Assembly (NCBI RefSeq): GCF_003725695.1
Contig: NZ_RJSE01000003.1
Location: 380,006-444,005, forward strand
Direction: 5' to 3'
DNA length: 64,000 bases
From: Nocardioides marmoriginsengisoli
Lineage (GTDB): Bacteria > Actinomycetota > Actinomycetes > Propionibacteriales > Nocardioidaceae
Shown here piece after piece: positions 7,241 through 16,211 of this stretch (positions are counted from its first letter, which is position 1; the number at the start of each line of letters is the position of its first letter). The translations under genes were made by a program, and so were the position numbers. The notes under the pieces were generated by a model. The model saw only the letters and a list, made by a program, of their open reading frames with translations. It was not told the DNA's origin and ran no database searches.

Positions 7241-8341
7241 GTGCACCTCAACGAGATCGAGAGCCTCGACGCGTTCGACCAGGCGATCGCCGACGGCCTG
7301 AGCTCGCTACGGGGCTGGCACCTGCAGTCGGTCGACCTCCGCGAGCGCGCGCACGAGCTCTCCCGGATCGGCGTCGGCGGAGGGGTCTTCCTGGGCTGCC
7401 GCCTCGCGGAGGGTGACGTTGCCGGCGGCGAGGAGGACGTCCGCCGTCGCGGCGGGCTGCTCTTCCCGACGGTGCCGGACGTGCCGTTCGACCCGTACCG
7501 CGGCGCGCTGTACTCCCCCGACGACCTGTACGACGGCCTCCCCGACGGCTACCCCGGTACGCCGGACGCCGTCGCCTACGCCTGGTCCCGGGCACCGCGC
7601 ACCCTGGACCGGACCCTCGCCGCGGCGCTGCACGACCACGCGATCGACGATGCCCTCGCCGATGTCACCGACCCGGCCGGCACCGTCGGCGTCCTCGGCG
7701 GTCACGCCCTGCGCCGCGACCAGCCGGGCTACCGCGCAGCCGCGGGTCTCGGCCGCGCCCTTGCCGGACGGTTCACGGTCGCGACCGGCGGCGGACCGGG
7801 CGCGATGGAGGCGGCCAACCTGGGCGCCTGGATGTCCGGGCGCCCCGAGGACGAGCTCGACGCCGCCGTACGGGTGCTGGCGGAGGCACCGGAGTTCACT
7901 GATGTCGACAGCTGGGCCGGAGCCGCGTTCGAGGTGCGCCGGCGCTGGCCCGACGGCGTCGTGTCGCTCGGCATCCCGACCTGGTTCTACGGCCACGAGC
8001 CGCCGAACGCGATGGCGTCGAGGATCGCGAAGTACTTCAGCAACGCCACCCGCGAGGACGTGCTGCTGAAGGTCTGCCAGGGCGGGCTGGTCTTCCTGCC
8101 GGGGGCGGCCGGCACCGTCCAGGAGATCTTCCAGGCGGCGTGCGCCAACTACTACGCGCAGCCGACGTCGGTGGTGCCGATGGTGCTGGTCGGCCGCGAG
8201 CACTGGACCGAGCAGGTCGGCGCCTGGGACCTACTCGCCGGCCTCGGCAGCGGGCGTCCGTTCGGTGCGAGCCTGCATCTCGTCGACAGCCCGGAGGAGG
8301 TCCTGCCCCTTCTCGTGCAGGACCGCGGCGACCGGGGGTAG
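7241..8341 (+). CDS. LOG-family Rossmann-fold nucleotide-binding protein
   Basis: A 366-residue protein whose central part carries the lysine-decarboxylase-like/LOG signatures GGGPGAMEAAN (about 187-197) and PGAAGTVQEIF (about 286-296). In LOG enzymes these glycine-rich motifs and the glutamate act in phosphoribohydrolase cleavage of nucleoside monophosphates. The protein is about twice the length of ordinary 190-residue LOG proteins because of a roughly 130-residue N-terminal extension. I cannot assign that extension, and the substrate is open. The GTG start is leaderless. The last 111 bases overlap, tail to tail, the 3' end of the cyclase gene on the other strand. Confidence 0.82.
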   Translation: MHLNEIESLDAFDQAIADGLSSLRGWHLQSVDLRERAHELSRIGVGGGVFLGCRLAEGDVAGGEEDVRRRGGLLFPTVPDVPFDPYRGALYSPDDLYDGLPDGYPGTPDAVAYAWSRAPRTLDRTLAAALHDHAIDDALADVTDPAGTVGVLGGHALRRDQPGYRAAAGLGRALAGRFTVATGGGPGAMEAANLGAWMSGRPEDELDAAVRVLAEAPEFTDVDSWAGAAFEVRRRWPDGVVSLGIPTWFYGHEPPNAMASRIAKYFSNATREDVLLKVCQGGLVFLPGAAGTVQEIFQAACANYYAQPTSVVPMVLVGREHWTEQVGAWDLLAGLGSGRPFGASLHLVDSPEEVLPLLVQDRGDRG

Positions 8342-9343
8342 GTCGCCCTCGTCCAGCGGGCGCCGCAGGGCCCACGGCTCCAGCCGGCGGTACCCCTTCA
8401 CCGAGGCACGCCGCGTCCGGCGCAGCTTGAAGTCCGGATCACCCTCGATCGCCTCGGCCAGCTCCTTGTCGATCAGCACCCGTCCGGGACGGGCGATCGA
8501 GGTGAGCCGGGACGCGATGTTCACGGTCGGCCCGAACACGTCGCCGAGCCGGTTCAGCACGGGACCCCAGCCGACTCCGACCCGGAGCTGCGGGAAGTCC
8601 TCGTCGACGAGGTGCTCCTCGACCAGCTCGAGCGCGATGTGCGCGGCGTCGGCGGCGGCGTCCGCGGCGAACAGGATCTCGTCGCCGATGGTCTTGATGA
8701 TCCGGCCCTGGTGGCTGGTGATGATGGCCAGCGCCCGGGCCTCGAAGTGGTCGACCAGGCGGGCCAGCTCGGTCTGGCTCAGCGAGCGCGTCTGCCGGGT
8801 GTAGCCGACGATGTCGGCGAAGCCGATCGCGGTCGCGATCTCGTCGCCGGCGTCCTCGGCGGGCGGTGCGAGCAGCATCCGGGAGGCGGCGCTGAGCGTG
8901 TGCCGGCGCCAGATGTAGTTCTGCACCTCCTCGATCACCGGGGTGACCTCGTCCATCACCGCGGTCAGCCCGGGGCCGTCCAGCCCGGACGGGTCGATCG
9001 ACCGGGCCAGCATCGTGATCTGCCACTCCGCGAGCCGGGCGAAGCTCCGGCCGAGGGTGCGGATCAGGGCGGCCTCGTCCTCGGTCTGGATCAGGCCGAG
9101 GTCGTGCATCCGCTGGGTGAGCCGCATCGCCTGGAGGTCGGCCTCGGTGAACGCGACCTCGTCGTCCCCGACCGCGGTGAAGCCGAGCGAGCGCCAGCGC
9201 AGCCGGGCCAGCTCCATCGGGATGCCGATCTCGGCGGCGATCTGTGCGCCGGTCATCGTCGGGTGGCTGCCGAGCAGGTGCAGCTCGAGGAGCTCGAAGA
9301 TCTCCTGGGGGTCAAGCGGGGGCTTCTCCTCAGGAGGAGGCAC
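8231..9343 (-). CDS. Class III adenylate/guanylate cyclase with N-terminal regulatory domain
   Basis: A soluble 370-residue cyclase with no transmembrane segment. The first 170 residues, containing an HTH-like TGAQIAAEIGIP stretch, resemble the autoinhibitory N-domain of the mycobacterial Rv1264/Rv2212 group. The catalytic domain has IGFADIVGYT (first metal aspartate), TIGDEILF (second metal aspartate) and GPTVNIASRL (transition-state asparagine and arginine), so it looks active. It should make cAMP, though nucleotide choice is not certain by eye. The GTG start overlaps the end of the upstream cNMP-binding gene by 14 bases, suggesting one operon for signal and receptor. Its 3' end overlaps the LOG gene. 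Confidence 0.9.
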   Translation of the reverse strand: MPPPEEKPPLDPQEIFELLELHLLGSHPTMTGAQIAAEIGIPMELARLRWRSLGFTAVGDDEVAFTEADLQAMRLTQRMHDLGLIQTEDEAALIRTLGRSFARLAEWQITMLARSIDPSGLDGPGLTAVMDEVTPVIEEVQNYIWRRHTLSAASRMLLAPPAEDAGDEIATAIGFADIVGYTRQTRSLSQTELARLVDHFEARALAIITSHQGRIIKTIGDEILFAADAAADAAHIALELVEEHLVDEDFPQLRVGVGWGPVLNRLGDVFGPTVNIASRLTSIARPGRVLIDKELAEAIEGDPDFKLRRTRRASVKGYRRLEPWALRRPLDEGDLPPVAAVLHEKGQDLLRAVDEMQARTERTPAAEAGE

Positions 9344-9758
9344 TGTCCCCGCCCTGGTCGTTGCTCAGCCGCTCCGCCGTGGTGCCCCGGATCGCCGTAC
9401 CGAACGCCGGGACGTCGACCAGCAGCTGCTCCAGCGCCTCGCGGGTGAAGTGGATGACCTCGAGCGGGGTCAGGCTGACCACGCTGGCCGTCCGGAGCTT
9501 GTGCTCGACCACGGCGATCTCGCCGATCACGTCTCCGGGACCGAGCCGGGCGATCTCGGTGCCGCCCTTGCGGACCGACACCTCGCCGTCGACGATCAGG
9601 TAGGCCTTGTCCGCGGGGGTGGACTCCGAGATGAGCGCCCAGTCGGCCGGCAGGTGGATGTGCCGCCCGGCCGAGATCACGGCGATCAGCTCCGGGTCCG
9701 AGAGCGACTCGAGCCGGTTGATCGAGGCGAGCTTGCCGGTGTCGGGGGCGTCAGTCAT
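9330..9758 (-). CDS. Single-domain cyclic-nucleotide-binding protein
   Basis: A 142-residue protein consisting of one cNMP-binding beta-barrel. The phosphate-binding-cassette-like part reads GDVIGEIAVVEHKLRTASVVS, with the glutamate and arginine that hold the cyclic phosphate in CRP-type domains. There is no DNA-binding, kinase or channel domain, so the output must come through a partner. I chose the ATG at 9758, preceded by AGGAGCAGGACG, rather than a start 15 codons upstream. The gene overlaps the cyclase start by 14 bases. The pair suggests that this protein senses or buffers the product of the neighbouring cyclase, which is an inference. Confidence 0.85.
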   Translation of the reverse strand: MTDAPDTGKLASINRLESLSDPELIAVISAGRHIHLPADWALISESTPADKAYLIVDGEVSVRKGGTEIARLGPGDVIGEIAVVEHKLRTASVVSLTPLEVIHFTREALEQLLVDVPAFGTAIRGTTAERLSNDQGGDSASS

Positions 9759-9893
9759 CGTCCTGCTCCTCGTGATGCCGGCACGCTGCCGGCTGGTGGG
9801 CAATCCTCCCGGATCGCACCGGGGGTGTCCACCGGTCTACCCGAAAGTAACAAGCACCTCCTCAGGACGTGACCCGAGCCACATCCGGTCGTT

Positions 9894-11771
9894 GTGACCA
9901 GCATGGAGATGTCCCGACGCAATGTGCTGCGCGGAGCCGCAGTCGTGGGCGGCACCGCAGCCGCCACCCCCGTGCTGTTCTCGCTGAGCCAGGCGGCCGT
10001 GGCCGCCGGCGCCGCGAGCACCACCCTGGCCCGTACCTACGGTCCGGGAGCCCCGAACGCCAAGGGCTACTCGAAGATGGTCCAGAACCCGGGCGAGGCG
10101 CACACCGTCCGCACCGGGCTCGGTGCCGAGGCGGGTGCCGGCCGGGCCGCGTGCCGGACGCCGCTGCTGGCGTTCGCCCAGTTCAGCGACATCCACGTCG
10201 TCGACCACCAGTCCCCCGGCCGGGTCGAGTGGCTGGACCGGTTCGAGGACCCGAACAGCCTCGGCCTGGTCCCCGGACTGCTCTCCTCGTCGTACCGGCC
10301 GCACGAGATGCTCACGGCGCAGACCGCGGACGCGATGGTGCGCGCGGTCAACGAGGTGGCGACCGGCCCGGTCACCAACCTGCCGCTCGGCTTCATGATC
10401 GAGACCGGCGACAACTCGGACAACTGCCAGAAGAACGAGATCCGCTGGAACATCGACATCCTCGACGGCAAGGTGGTCCGTCCGGACAGCGGCAACTTCA
10501 ACAAGTACGAGGGGGTCATGGACAACAACCCGCTGTACTACGACACCCACTACTGGCACCCGGAGGGCACCCCCGGCGCGAAGAAGGACGACAAGCTCCG
10601 CGCCAACAGCGGCTTCCCCGCGGTGCCCGGCCTGCTGACCGCGGCCCGGCAGCCGTTCACCGCCGAGGGCCTCGACATCCCCTGGTACACCGTGTTCGGC
10701 AACCACGACGGCCTGATCCAGGGCAACTTCCCGAACGCCACCACCCAGCTCGACCTGCTCTCCCGCGGCGCCGTCAAGGTGATCACGGTGCCGCCGGGCC
10801 TCAGCCAGTCCGACGTCCTGAACGCGGTCGCGAAGCAGGACATCGGTGAGCTGCTGAGCAGCATCAACCTGCTGCCCGGCGCCCGCCTGGTGACCCCGGA
10901 CCCGGCCCGGAAGAACCTGTCGCGCAAGGAGGTCATCAACGAGTACTTCAACACCTCCAGCCTCCCGGTCGGCCACGGGTACACCACCGCCAACAAGACC
11001 AACGGCACGGCGTACTACTACTTCGACCAGCCCGGCTTCCGGTTCATCGCGATGGACTCGGTGAACCCGAACGGGTACGCCGACGGCTCGCTGGACCAGG
11101 CGCAGTTCGCCTGGCTGAAGGCCACCATCGCCTCGGCGACCGGGCGCGCGGTGATCGTGTTCAGCCACCACACCAGCAGCACGATGAGCAACCCGCTGGT
11201 GCTCACCGGCCTGGACCCGAGCCTGCGCACCCTGGGCCCCGCGGTCACCAGCTACCTGCTCTCCCAGCCGCGGGTGATCGCCTGGGTCAACGGCCACACC
11301 CACGTCAACAAGATCACCCCGCACGTCCGGGCGGACAACTCCGGCGGGTTCTGGGAGATCAACACGGCCTCGCACATCGACTTCCCGCAGCAGGCCCGCC
11401 TGATCGAGGTCGTCGACAACAAGGACGACACGATGTCGATCTTCACCACGATCGTCGACCACGCCGGTGCGGTCGACTACGCCGGCGACCTGTCGTCGAC
11501 GGTCGGACTCGCAGGCCTGGCTCGCGAGCTGTCGGCCAACGACCCGCAGAACGACCGGGCAGCCCACGCCGGTACGCCGGACGACCGCAACACCGAGCTG
11601 CTGCTGCCGACCCCGGTGGAGCTCCGCGGCGCCCTCTGCGCGCCGCCGGCCCCGCTGCAGGCACCGGCCGAGTCCTCGATGGGTCTCGGCGCCGTGGCCG
11701 CCCTCGCCGGCGGCGCCGTCGCCGCCAAGGTGATCAGCCGCCGCGACGAGGCCCAGAAGGTCGACGCCTAG
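9894..11771 (+). CDS. Tat-exported metallophosphoesterase (TIGR03767 family)
   Basis: A 625-residue secreted phosphoesterase. A twin-arginine signal, SRRNVLRGAAVVGG, with a hydrophobic stretch ends near residue 40. The calcineurin-like metal motifs are spread out by long inserts: FSDIHVVDH, ETGDNSDN, FGNHDG, FSHHTSS and NGHTHVNK. This layout matches the PPA1498 group named from Propionibacterium, TIGR03767. The C-terminus has a hydrophobic alanine/glycine-rich stretch followed by SRRDE, a possible membrane anchor. Starts at GTG 9894, ATG 9903 or ATG 9909 are all compatible with the Tat signal and none has a clear ribosome-binding site. The substrate is unknown. Confidence 0.9.
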   Translation: MTSMEMSRRNVLRGAAVVGGTAAATPVLFSLSQAAVAAGAASTTLARTYGPGAPNAKGYSKMVQNPGEAHTVRTGLGAEAGAGRAACRTPLLAFAQFSDIHVVDHQSPGRVEWLDRFEDPNSLGLVPGLLSSSYRPHEMLTAQTADAMVRAVNEVATGPVTNLPLGFMIETGDNSDNCQKNEIRWNIDILDGKVVRPDSGNFNKYEGVMDNNPLYYDTHYWHPEGTPGAKKDDKLRANSGFPAVPGLLTAARQPFTAEGLDIPWYTVFGNHDGLIQGNFPNATTQLDLLSRGAVKVITVPPGLSQSDVLNAVAKQDIGELLSSINLLPGARLVTPDPARKNLSRKEVINEYFNTSSLPVGHGYTTANKTNGTAYYYFDQPGFRFIAMDSVNPNGYADGSLDQAQFAWLKATIASATGRAVIVFSHHTSSTMSNPLVLTGLDPSLRTLGPAVTSYLLSQPRVIAWVNGHTHVNKITPHVRADNSGGFWEINTASHIDFPQQARLIEVVDNKDDTMSIFTTIVDHAGAVDYAGDLSSTVGLAGLARELSANDPQNDRAAHAGTPDDRNTELLLPTPVELRGALCAPPAPLQAPAESSMGLGAVAALAGGAVAAKVISRRDEAQKVDA

Positions 11772-11781
11772 CAGAAGACCT

Positions 11782-11817
11782 CGCTCGGTCGGTCGCCCTC
11801 CCGCGGCCGGCCGAGCG
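11782..11817. terminator. Hairpin between metallophosphoesterase and cutinase genes
   Basis: CGCTCGGTCGG at 11782-11792 pairs with CCGGCCGAGCG at 11807-11817, one G-U pair included, around a 14-base loop. It lies just after the stop of the plus-strand gene and before the stop of the convergent gene, so it probably serves as a terminator. No U-run follows. Confidence 0.55.
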
Positions 11818-11862
11818 TTCTGCTTCCCGCTGACCCGCGCGAGGCACCAGGCGGGTCCGGCC

Positions 11863-13176
11863 CTACTTGTACCCGTTCGCCGCGAGAGCCTCGTGGATCA
11901 CCCAGCCGGACTTGCCCGGCCGGTCCCTGTAGTACTGGACGTGCTGGGCCTTGGACCCCCAGGCCGTGCTCCAGGCACTGGCAGCGCCGGCGTTGCAGAC
12001 GCCGTCGCTCGACTGGCAGATCGTCGCCACCTTGCTGCTCGCCGCCTTGAGGAACTTGTCGTAGGACGGAGCGAGATCCTCGCAGTCCCGGCTGCAGCTG
12101 TTGTAGGCGCGCATGAACTCGAGGAGCGCACCGCTCTTCGAGAGGGTGGTGCCGAAGCGCTCGACGCGGCCGACCTCTCTCTTGGACAGGTTGCTCCCGC
12201 GCCGCGTCGGATCGGCGATCAGGCCCACGGCGGCAACCCGGGCCCGTGAAGCGGAGTTGAGGCTCGCCACGCCCTCCCTGATGACGTGCGACCCCTGGCT
12301 GTAGCCGATGATCGCGTACCTGGTTCCCGTCCCGCACTTGGACGTCAGGTGGTGCACCTGCTTCTTCAGGTCCGCCGCGCCGGCGTCGACGCTGTCGAGG
12401 TACTTCCCCACGTCGCTGCTGAGGTACGCCGGATAGGTGATCGCCTTGTAGCGGTAGCTGCCGGTTCGCCCGATACGACGGACCGCGTCCCGTGACGCGA
12501 GCGACACGTTGTCACCGAACCCGGAGATCACCCCGCTGCGCTGCCCCTCGTTCGAGCCACGGACACCGATGACCACCAGGTTCGGGCAGGTCGCCGTCGA
12601 GTACCACATCCGGGACGAGGTCCTCGCCACCTTGAACTGCTGGGAGGCGATGCCGTTGCACGTGTAGATCTGGAGTTGAACAGCCGACTTCCTAGAGGCT
12701 CCTGGAACATCCAGGCACTTCTTGGTCGCGTGCCGGGGCACCAGCTTCATGTACCCGTTGCCCAGGTTGTAGATCTTCCACTGCTGCTGGTAGCCGGTCG
12801 CCTTCACCAGCGTCTCCACCTTGGTGCCGTTGCTCTTTCCGGCCTGCCAGACGTTGAGGTACTGCGTCGATGCCGAGTCCGACAACTTGGTCACGATCCG
12901 GTAGTAGCCGTTGCCTGCCGAGCGGAACCCGAATTGCTGGGACACGGTGCCGTTCGAACTGTACTGCTGAACGGCGGTGCCATTGCCCAGGCGTGCGTTC
13001 CGGACGTCCACCCGCAACCCGGTGTTGGTCCTCGGCGTCAACTTGTACCAGGTGGAGGACGACGTGGACGGTGACCACGTCGCCGCAGCGGCAGACGAGC
13101 CCAGGGCCACGAGGGCGCCGGCGCCGGTCAACGCCAGGGTGAGTGCGAGAAGAGCGACGGTCAGCAGTCGATTCAC
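11863..13176 (-). CDS. Secreted ricin-B-lectin/cutinase fusion protein
   Basis: A 437-residue exported protein. A signal peptide spans about residues 1-32. Residues 35-185 form a ricin-type beta-trefoil with repeated Q-Q-F/W motifs (VSQQFGFRS, YQQQWKIYN, ASQQFKVAR). From about 190 on is a cutinase-family serine esterase: VVIGVRGS near the oxyanion region, the nucleophile elbow IIGYSQGSH, the Cys-flanked ICQSSDGVC carrying the acid, and HVQYY carrying the histidine. The triad looks intact. It probably binds a carbohydrate surface and hydrolyses an ester or lipid there; the substrate is not known. The GTG start follows AAGGAT. Lectin domains in front of a cutinase are not the usual order. Confidence 0.85.
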   Translation of the reverse strand: MNRLLTVALLALTLALTGAGALVALGSSAAAATWSPSTSSSTWYKLTPRTNTGLRVDVRNARLGNGTAVQQYSSNGTVSQQFGFRSAGNGYYRIVTKLSDSASTQYLNVWQAGKSNGTKVETLVKATGYQQQWKIYNLGNGYMKLVPRHATKKCLDVPGASRKSAVQLQIYTCNGIASQQFKVARTSSRMWYSTATCPNLVVIGVRGSNEGQRSGVISGFGDNVSLASRDAVRRIGRTGSYRYKAITYPAYLSSDVGKYLDSVDAGAADLKKQVHHLTSKCGTGTRYAIIGYSQGSHVIREGVASLNSASRARVAAVGLIADPTRRGSNLSKREVGRVERFGTTLSKSGALLEFMRAYNSCSRDCEDLAPSYDKFLKAASSKVATICQSSDGVCNAGAASAWSTAWGSKAQHVQYYRDRPGKSGWVIHEALAANGYK

Positions 13177-13259
13177 GGCAGATCCTTGTCGACGGAGGGC
13201 GGACGCACGCTATCAAAGCGGTGCGAGCCCGAGCGAGCTTCAGGAAGCCCGAGTTCAGG

Positions 13260-14381
13260 TCACTCGGTCGCGGCCAGCTGCCCGCAGGCCCCGTCGATCT
13301 CGCTGCCCCGGGTGTCGCGCACCGTCGTCGAGATGCCCTTCGCCTCCAGGCGTCGTACGAACTCGCGCTCGTCGGCCGGGTCGGACGCGGTCCACTTCGA
13401 GCCGGGCGTCGGGTTCAGCGGGATCAGGTTGACGTGCACCCAGCCCCAGTCGCCGTACCCGTTCAGCACGTCGGCCAGCAGGTCCGCGCGCCAGGCCTGG
13501 TCGTTGATCCCGCGCATCATCGCGTACTCGATCGAGACCCGGCGCTTGGTGACGTTCGCGTAGTTCCAGGCGGCCTCGACGGTCTCGCCGACCTTCCAGC
13601 GAGTGTTGATCGGCACCAGCTCGTCGCGGAGCTCGTCGTCGGGGGCGTGCAGGCTCAGCGCCAAGGTGACCGGGATGCCCTCGGTCGCCAGCTGCCGGAT
13701 CCGCGGCACCAGGCCGACGGTGCTCACGGTGATCCCGCGGGCCGACATGCCGAGGCCGTCGGGCGCCTTGTCGGTGAGCCGTCGTACGGCGCCGATCACG
13801 GCGTTGTAGTTGGCCATCGGCTCGCCCATGCCCATGAAGACCACGTTGGAGACCCGGCCCGGTCCGCCGGGGACCTCGCCGCGGGCCAGCGACCTCGCAC
13901 CGGCGACGACCTGCTCGACGATCTCGGCGGTGGACATGTTCCGCTGCAGGCCGCCCTGGCCGGTGGCGCAGAACGGGCACGCCATCCCGCAACCGGCCTG
14001 GCTGGAAACGCACATCGTGGTCCGGCCCGGGTAGCGCATCAGCACCGACTCGACCAGGGAGCCGTCGAAGAGCTTCCAGAGCGTCTTGCGGGTGGTGCCC
14101 TTGTCGGCCTCCATCACCCGCAGCGGGGTCATCAGCTCGGGCAGCAGCCCGGAGACCAGCTCGCTGCGCTGGGCGGCCGGGAGGTCGGTCATCTCGGCGG
14201 GGTCGTCGACCAGCCGCTCGAAGTAGTGGGTGGAGAGCTGCTTGGCCCGGAACCCGGGCAGACCGAGCTCCTCCAGGCGTGCCTTCCGCTCCGCCGGGGT
14301 GAGGTCGGCGAGGTGGCGCGGCGGCTTGCCGCGGCCTTTCGGCTCCTCGAAGACGAGGGGAAGGGTCTTGATCGGGTCCAT
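13260..14381 (-). CDS. rlmN: 23S rRNA (adenine2503-C2)/tRNA methyltransferase RlmN
   Basis: A radical-SAM methyltransferase of 373 residues that methylates C2 of A2503 in 23S rRNA and A37 of some tRNAs. The cluster-binding cysteines are in CGMACPFC, residues 131, 135 and 138. The GGxGE-like segment is [14 protein letters not shown]. The C-terminal methylated cysteine lies in the AACGQL-like end ([11 protein letters not shown]). The ATG at 14381 is kept; GAGAAT lies nine bases upstream. It follows the META lipoprotein and cdsA in a minus-strand series that begins with rpsB. Confidence 0.97.
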   Translation of the reverse strand: MDPIKTLPLVFEEPKGRGKPPRHLADLTPAERKARLEELGLPGFRAKQLSTHYFERLVDDPAEMTDLPAAQRSELVSGLLPELMTPLRVMEADKGTTRKTLWKLFDGSLVESVLMRYPGRTTMCVSSQAGCGMACPFCATGQGGLQRNMSTAEIVEQVVAGARSLARGEVPGGPGRVSNVVFMGMGEPMANYNAVIGAVRRLTDKAPDGLGMSARGITVSTVGLVPRIRQLATEGIPVTLALSLHAPDDELRDELVPINTRWKVGETVEAAWNYANVTKRRVSIEYAMMRGINDQAWRADLLADVLNGYGDWGWVHVNLIPLNPTPGSKWTASDPADEREFVRRLEAKGISTTVRDTRGSEIDGACGQLAATE

Positions 14382-14420
14382 GACCGGTCGATTCTCCCAC
14401 CGCGCGGTGGGATCACCGAA

Positions 14421-15257
14421 TCAGTCGGCCTTCGGCCTCTCCACCGCCCGGAACGTGAGCGCCCGGTCGCCGCGGGTGACCGTCAGCGACCGCTCCTCGA
14501 TCGAGTAGGTCGTCGCGCCGCGCAGCACCTCGTGGATCGCGTCCTGGACCTCTTCCTGACCCCGGCCGATGCACGCCACCAGGGTCGTGGACCGGTCGCC
14601 CCAGACGATCCGGTCGCCGTCCACCGCGGCCGGGCCGCTGCCGCTGTTGCAGCTGTCGTCGACCAGCGCCTCCCCCGCCTCGGTGATCCGGAAGGACGCC
14701 TTCAGGCCCTCGGGGACAGAGCTGGCGGACTCCCCGGAGACGATGCCGTCCAGCACCCACTCGGTCCCGACCAGCGGCTTGTCCGGGGACACCGACGCCC
14801 GGTCCGCCAGCGCGAGTACGACGACGCCCGAGATCAGCGCGGCGTCCTTCCCGGTGGTGAACTGGACCGGCTTGTCGAACAATCCGGCCACCCAGGTGTC
14901 CTGGGCCATCAACGGCGCCGCGCAGCCCATCTCCGTCGTCGCCAGGTCGGTCACGGTCATCCGGGTGCCCTCCAGGCGGAAGGTGCCGCTCATCGTGTTG
15001 CAACCGGCCGTGACGATCAGCCGGTCGCCGTCCAGCCGCAGCCGGATCTCGCTGCCCTTGACCAGGTCCCGCGGCACGCCCTTGTCGGTGACCCCGGTGA
15101 CGACGTACGTCGCGTGGTGGCCGTTGGGCAGCAGCCCCGGGTCCAGCGCATCCGGGCCGCCCCGGGCCGAGGGGTCGTCCTGGTCCCCGCATCCGACCAG
15201 GACGATCGACAGGCAGGCGAGCAGGACGGAGAACACGGTGAACCGCGGGTTCCTCAT
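14421..15257 (-). CDS. META-domain (HslJ-like) lipoprotein
   Basis: A 278-residue lipoprotein. The signal peptide ends in a lipobox, VLVGC, followed by GDQDD, so it should be anchored to the outer face of the membrane. Two META-type modules follow: one around TAGCNTMSGTF...TEMGCAAPL and a more divergent one around DSCNSGSGPA...RSTTLVACIG. The C-x-N and C-x-x-x-L features of the family are recognisable in both. I chose the ATG at 15257 because it gives a complete lipoprotein signal. META proteins are linked to stress or heat in a few bacteria but have no defined enzymatic role. Gene neighbours give no specific hint. Confidence 0.8.
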   Translation of the reverse strand: MRNPRFTVFSVLLACLSIVLVGCGDQDDPSARGGPDALDPGLLPNGHHATYVVTGVTDKGVPRDLVKGSEIRLRLDGDRLIVTAGCNTMSGTFRLEGTRMTVTDLATTEMGCAAPLMAQDTWVAGLFDKPVQFTTGKDAALISGVVVLALADRASVSPDKPLVGTEWVLDGIVSGESASSVPEGLKASFRITEAGEALVDDSCNSGSGPAAVDGDRIVWGDRSTTLVACIGRGQEEVQDAIHEVLRGATTYSIEERSLTVTRGDRALTFRAVERPKAD

Positions 15258-15304
15258 GCCGGTACGACGCCGCCCGGGCCGAACCGGTTCCCTCCCGGGC
15301 GCGA

Positions 15305-16183
15305 TCAGGTGAAGACGCAGTAGTGCAGCAGCAGCCAGATCGGGGCGATCGTGGCGAGCAGCGAGTCCAGCCGGTCCATCAGGCCGCCGTGACCGGGGAT
15401 GATCTGGCTCATGTCCTTGATGCCGAGGTCGCGCTTCATCACCGACTCGACCAGGTCGCCGAGGGTCGCCATCACGACGGCGATCAGGCCGAGCGCCACG
15501 CCCACCCAGAGGTCGCCGTCGAGCCAGGCCACCAGGCCGATCCCGGCACCGACGCAGGCGATCGCCGAACCGGCGAAGCCCTCCCAGGACTTCTTCGGGG
15601 AGATCACCGGGGCCATCGGGTGCTTCCCGAAGAGCACCCCGGCGATGTAGCCGCCGATGTCGCTGGCGATCGTCACCCCGATGAACGCGACGATGCCCTT
15701 GACCCCGTCGTCGAGGTGGTCGGTGGTCGTCCAGTCGCCGCCCTCGGCGAGCATCAGGGCCACGAACGACCCGAGGAACGGCACGTAGATCAGGGTGAAC
15801 ACCGCCGCGGAGGCGTTCTGCACGAAGCCCTCGACGCCGCGGCGCAGCAGCCACAGCATCACCACCAGCGCCGTCACCGCGGTCGCGGTCACCAGCGCCG
15901 GCGCACCCCAGAAGTAGGCCACCGCGACCATCACCGCGCCGCCGACCATCAGCGGCTGCTCGGGGATGTCGATCTGCTTGGCCAGCAGTCCGCGGTGCAG
16001 CTCCCAGATCGCGACCACCACGGCCGTGGCGACCACCAGCATGAACGCGCTCTTGAAGAAGAACAGCGAGCCGGCGATCACGGACAGCAGGACGACGGCC
16101 GAGCCGATGGCCGCGGGCAGGTTGCGGCCGGCGCGGCCGTGGTCCTGCGGCGGCGCGGGCGAATCCGCTGCGGGTGAGGTCAT
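15305..16183 (-). CDS. cdsA: Phosphatidate cytidylyltransferase
   Basis: CdsA makes CDP-diacylglycerol from phosphatidate and CTP, the branch point of phospholipid synthesis. The 292-residue protein has about eight transmembrane segments and the full family signature near the C-terminus: SVMKRDLGIKD followed by IPGHGGLMDRLD. PKKSWEGF upstream is another conserved block. The ATG at 16183 lies 28 bases after frr, in the order rpsB-tsf-pyrH-frr-cdsA-rlmN that is standard in actinobacteria. Confidence 0.97.
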   Translation of the reverse strand: MTSPAADSPAPPQDHGRAGRNLPAAIGSAVVLLSVIAGSLFFFKSAFMLVVATAVVVAIWELHRGLLAKQIDIPEQPLMVGGAVMVAVAYFWGAPALVTATAVTALVVMLWLLRRGVEGFVQNASAAVFTLIYVPFLGSFVALMLAEGGDWTTTDHLDDGVKGIVAFIGVTIASDIGGYIAGVLFGKHPMAPVISPKKSWEGFAGSAIACVGAGIGLVAWLDGDLWVGVALGLIAVVMATLGDLVESVMKRDLGIKDMSQIIPGHGGLMDRLDSLLATIAPIWLLLHYCVFT

Positions 16184-16211
16184 CGTGGTGAGTACGAGGT
16201 CGTCAGGGTCC

